64,000 nt of DNA, taken from positions 6,417,495-6,481,494 of the forward strand of contig OZ234502.1 of assembly GCA_965153455.1 (NCBI GenBank), written 5' to 3'. The notes beneath the pieces were generated by a model. It was not told the origin of the DNA and made no database searches. It was given only the letters and a program-made list of their open reading frames with translations. How positions within the stretch are numbered: position 1 is the stretch's first letter; each line of letters begins with the position of its first letter. Shown here piece by piece: positions 62,405 through 64,000 of this stretch. The position numbers and the translations under genes are program-made. The DNA is from Sphagnum compactum (taxonomy: Eukaryota > Bryophyta > Sphagnopsida > Sphagnales).

Positions 62405-63790
62405 CTATCTTAATGGTTAGTGTTGACCATTGATAGAAACAACTTATGAATTCTCAAAAAACAAACGATTTATCCTACAATGAAATGCCAACAAAATTAA
62501 TCATCATATAATGCAAACAAATCTCCTTTGAGTTGAAGCCAACTATAGGGTGTTGGGGCTTTATTGTAACAAAAGACAAGAAAAAAATGTCTTCGTCAAT
62601 ATTAATGAATTTTTTTCAGCATAACCATATATTTGATAAGATATTTCCCTATAATCAACATCGACTATAGGGTGATGTGGATATGAAGCCCAACAAAGAA
62701 GAAAATTGCAACTTAGATTGAATTATTAGAATGTAAGGAAATAATATTAAAATAACACTTTCAATTTCAATAAAGCCTATAGTTTGTGTTGACCATAAGG
62801 GGAGGGAAGAAAAACCATCGAATTGAATAGAGTCTAGTAATTGTAATTCAATTGCTAGCACTTTAAAACATTATCCAATTGTTTCAAAGTTTAATCATGT
62901 GCAACTCAATCAATTTTGATTTAAAAAAACAAAGGTTTGCTACATTTTCCAATGGTTTATTCCCAATGGTTAGTACTGATCATAGCCATTTATAAAAGGC
63001 AAGGTACATGTGGATTCTCTAATAAAGGAACAACTTATCGAAGTCCTCTCAAATAAAAATGCAATTCCCCCTATGGTCGATACTAACCATAAGATTCAAG
63101 AAGAGACTCAAGACGTGAAAACATTTTAAAAAATAGACAAAACGCTCATGACATTACAAACTAGAATACGTCTTCCCCTATAGTCAGCCCTGACCATAGG
63201 GGTCTACAAATGATTACAAATTACTAAACATGGGTTCACATCAATTAAATCCTCAAGGCAACTAAAAGTAAACTACATTTGCCACAATAGTTGAACCAAC
63301 CATGTGGAGAAGTTGTCAAGGACTTCTGACACATAATAAATAGAAGGTTAAGAAGAACAATTCAAGTGGTGAAAGAAATTTTTTAAAAAAGTTTTTGCCT
63401 TTAGGGTCTCAATAATTGGCAATGACCATAGAGAAAAGCAATTATGAAAATTTCTAGTAATCAACTAAAATAGTCATGTCAATGTCGTAACCTTATGAAT
63501 ATGAAGTTACAAACAGAGAAGTTATTTTGTTAATCCTATTCATTATACCCTACTGTTGGGGGCACGAAAGTAAAGATTGATAGTTGGTTGGATTCATTGT
63601 GACTTAAAAAGGTATCAAAGACTTCAAAAATGCACTCTTGTTGTATTGGAGACCTCCTAAACTTATATTAATAACTTTCTCCAAGTCTTTGATTACAATG
63701 AAATTCAAATGAATTAATCAAACACTCATGCAAGACATGGACCTCTATAATGTTATCATGCCCGATCATTAGCAATGACCATATAAAATC
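62405..63790. repeat. Diverged 115-bp repeat array with palindromic cores (right)
   Basis: Degenerate copies of the palindrome seen at 57011 occur at 62409, 62525, 62647, 62776, 62962, 63068, 63175, about 63398 and 63761, with a doubtful one at 63548. Many intervals are close to 106-129 bp, others near twice that where units seem lost. The best core is 63175-63202 (13-bp arms CCCCTATAGTCAG and CTGACCATAGGGG, one mismatch). Some copies are followed by GGGGAGGGAA as in the left array. The array starts just upstream of the 5' end of the fossil gene. Confidence 0.75.
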
Positions 63791-64000
63791 TAAACAAAAG
63801 ATTCAAGACAAATGAATGAAGAAAATCATATTTAAACATTGAGTGAAGATATTAATTAAGATAAATATGTGTAAGTAATGAGTGAAGACTAAAAATCAAA
63901 ACCTTAAAACACTAAAACATCTTATTCAAAGAATAAAGACTAGGAATCAAGACCATGAAACATTATTATCTCAAGGATTAACTAAATATATTTCTATAAT

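Noticed and set aside
1-64000. CRISPR arrays, rRNA, intact tRNA genes, organelle insertions
   Set aside because: None of their signatures was seen; the 115-bp repeats are far too long and lack the spacer architecture of a CRISPR array.

Overview
The window looks like nuclear DNA from a large, repeat-rich plant genome and contains no intact recognisable gene. The pointers are a plant L1-type LINE remnant with a zinc knuckle and an endonuclease domain, PIF/Harbinger- and hAT-type MITEs, a scrap of TTTAGGG-type repeat, long AT-rich CpG-poor deserts, and only short unrelated ORFs. A non-flowering plant (fern, lycophyte, bryophyte or gymnosperm) is a guess from the style of the sequence and is not demonstrated.

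Layout. 1-1318: CpG-rich, CAG-repeat-rich, gene-proximal segment ending at a perfect splice-donor-like word; no coding frame could be recognised. 1.3-12.4 kb: a dense cluster of small non-autonomous elements. These are a PIF/Harbinger MITE with TTA target duplications (2161-2509), two related hAT-like MITEs (2877-3196 and 11853-12353), a nearly perfect palindromic MITE with an exact 8-bp target duplication (10343-10540), foldbacks at 4637-4753 and 5170-5358, a 52-bp tandem repeat and several minisatellites. A second CpG-rich island with a TATA box lies at 5.76-6.4 kb. 12.4-42 kb: mostly AT-rich eroded repeats with a 784-bp TIR element (15990-16773), several hairpins and pairs of diverged dispersed repeats. 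33-48 kb: somewhat more complex DNA with many microsatellites and long poly-G tracts. 48.45-51.58 kb: a decayed LINE (ORF1 with CCHC knuckle, then endonuclease) that stops before the reverse transcriptase.

57.6-62.3 kb, minus strand: the most interesting part. It is a multiply frameshifted fossil of a large protein with an N-terminal DGNH box like that of ParB/sulfiredoxin-fold proteins, a lysine-rich linker and a C-terminal part that may be methyltransferase-like. On both sides (56.4-57.3 kb and 62.4-63.8 kb) lie arrays of a roughly 115-bp repeat whose core is a long imperfect palindrome. The fossil and its flanking palindromic arrays may be one dead mobile or selfish unit; this is inference.
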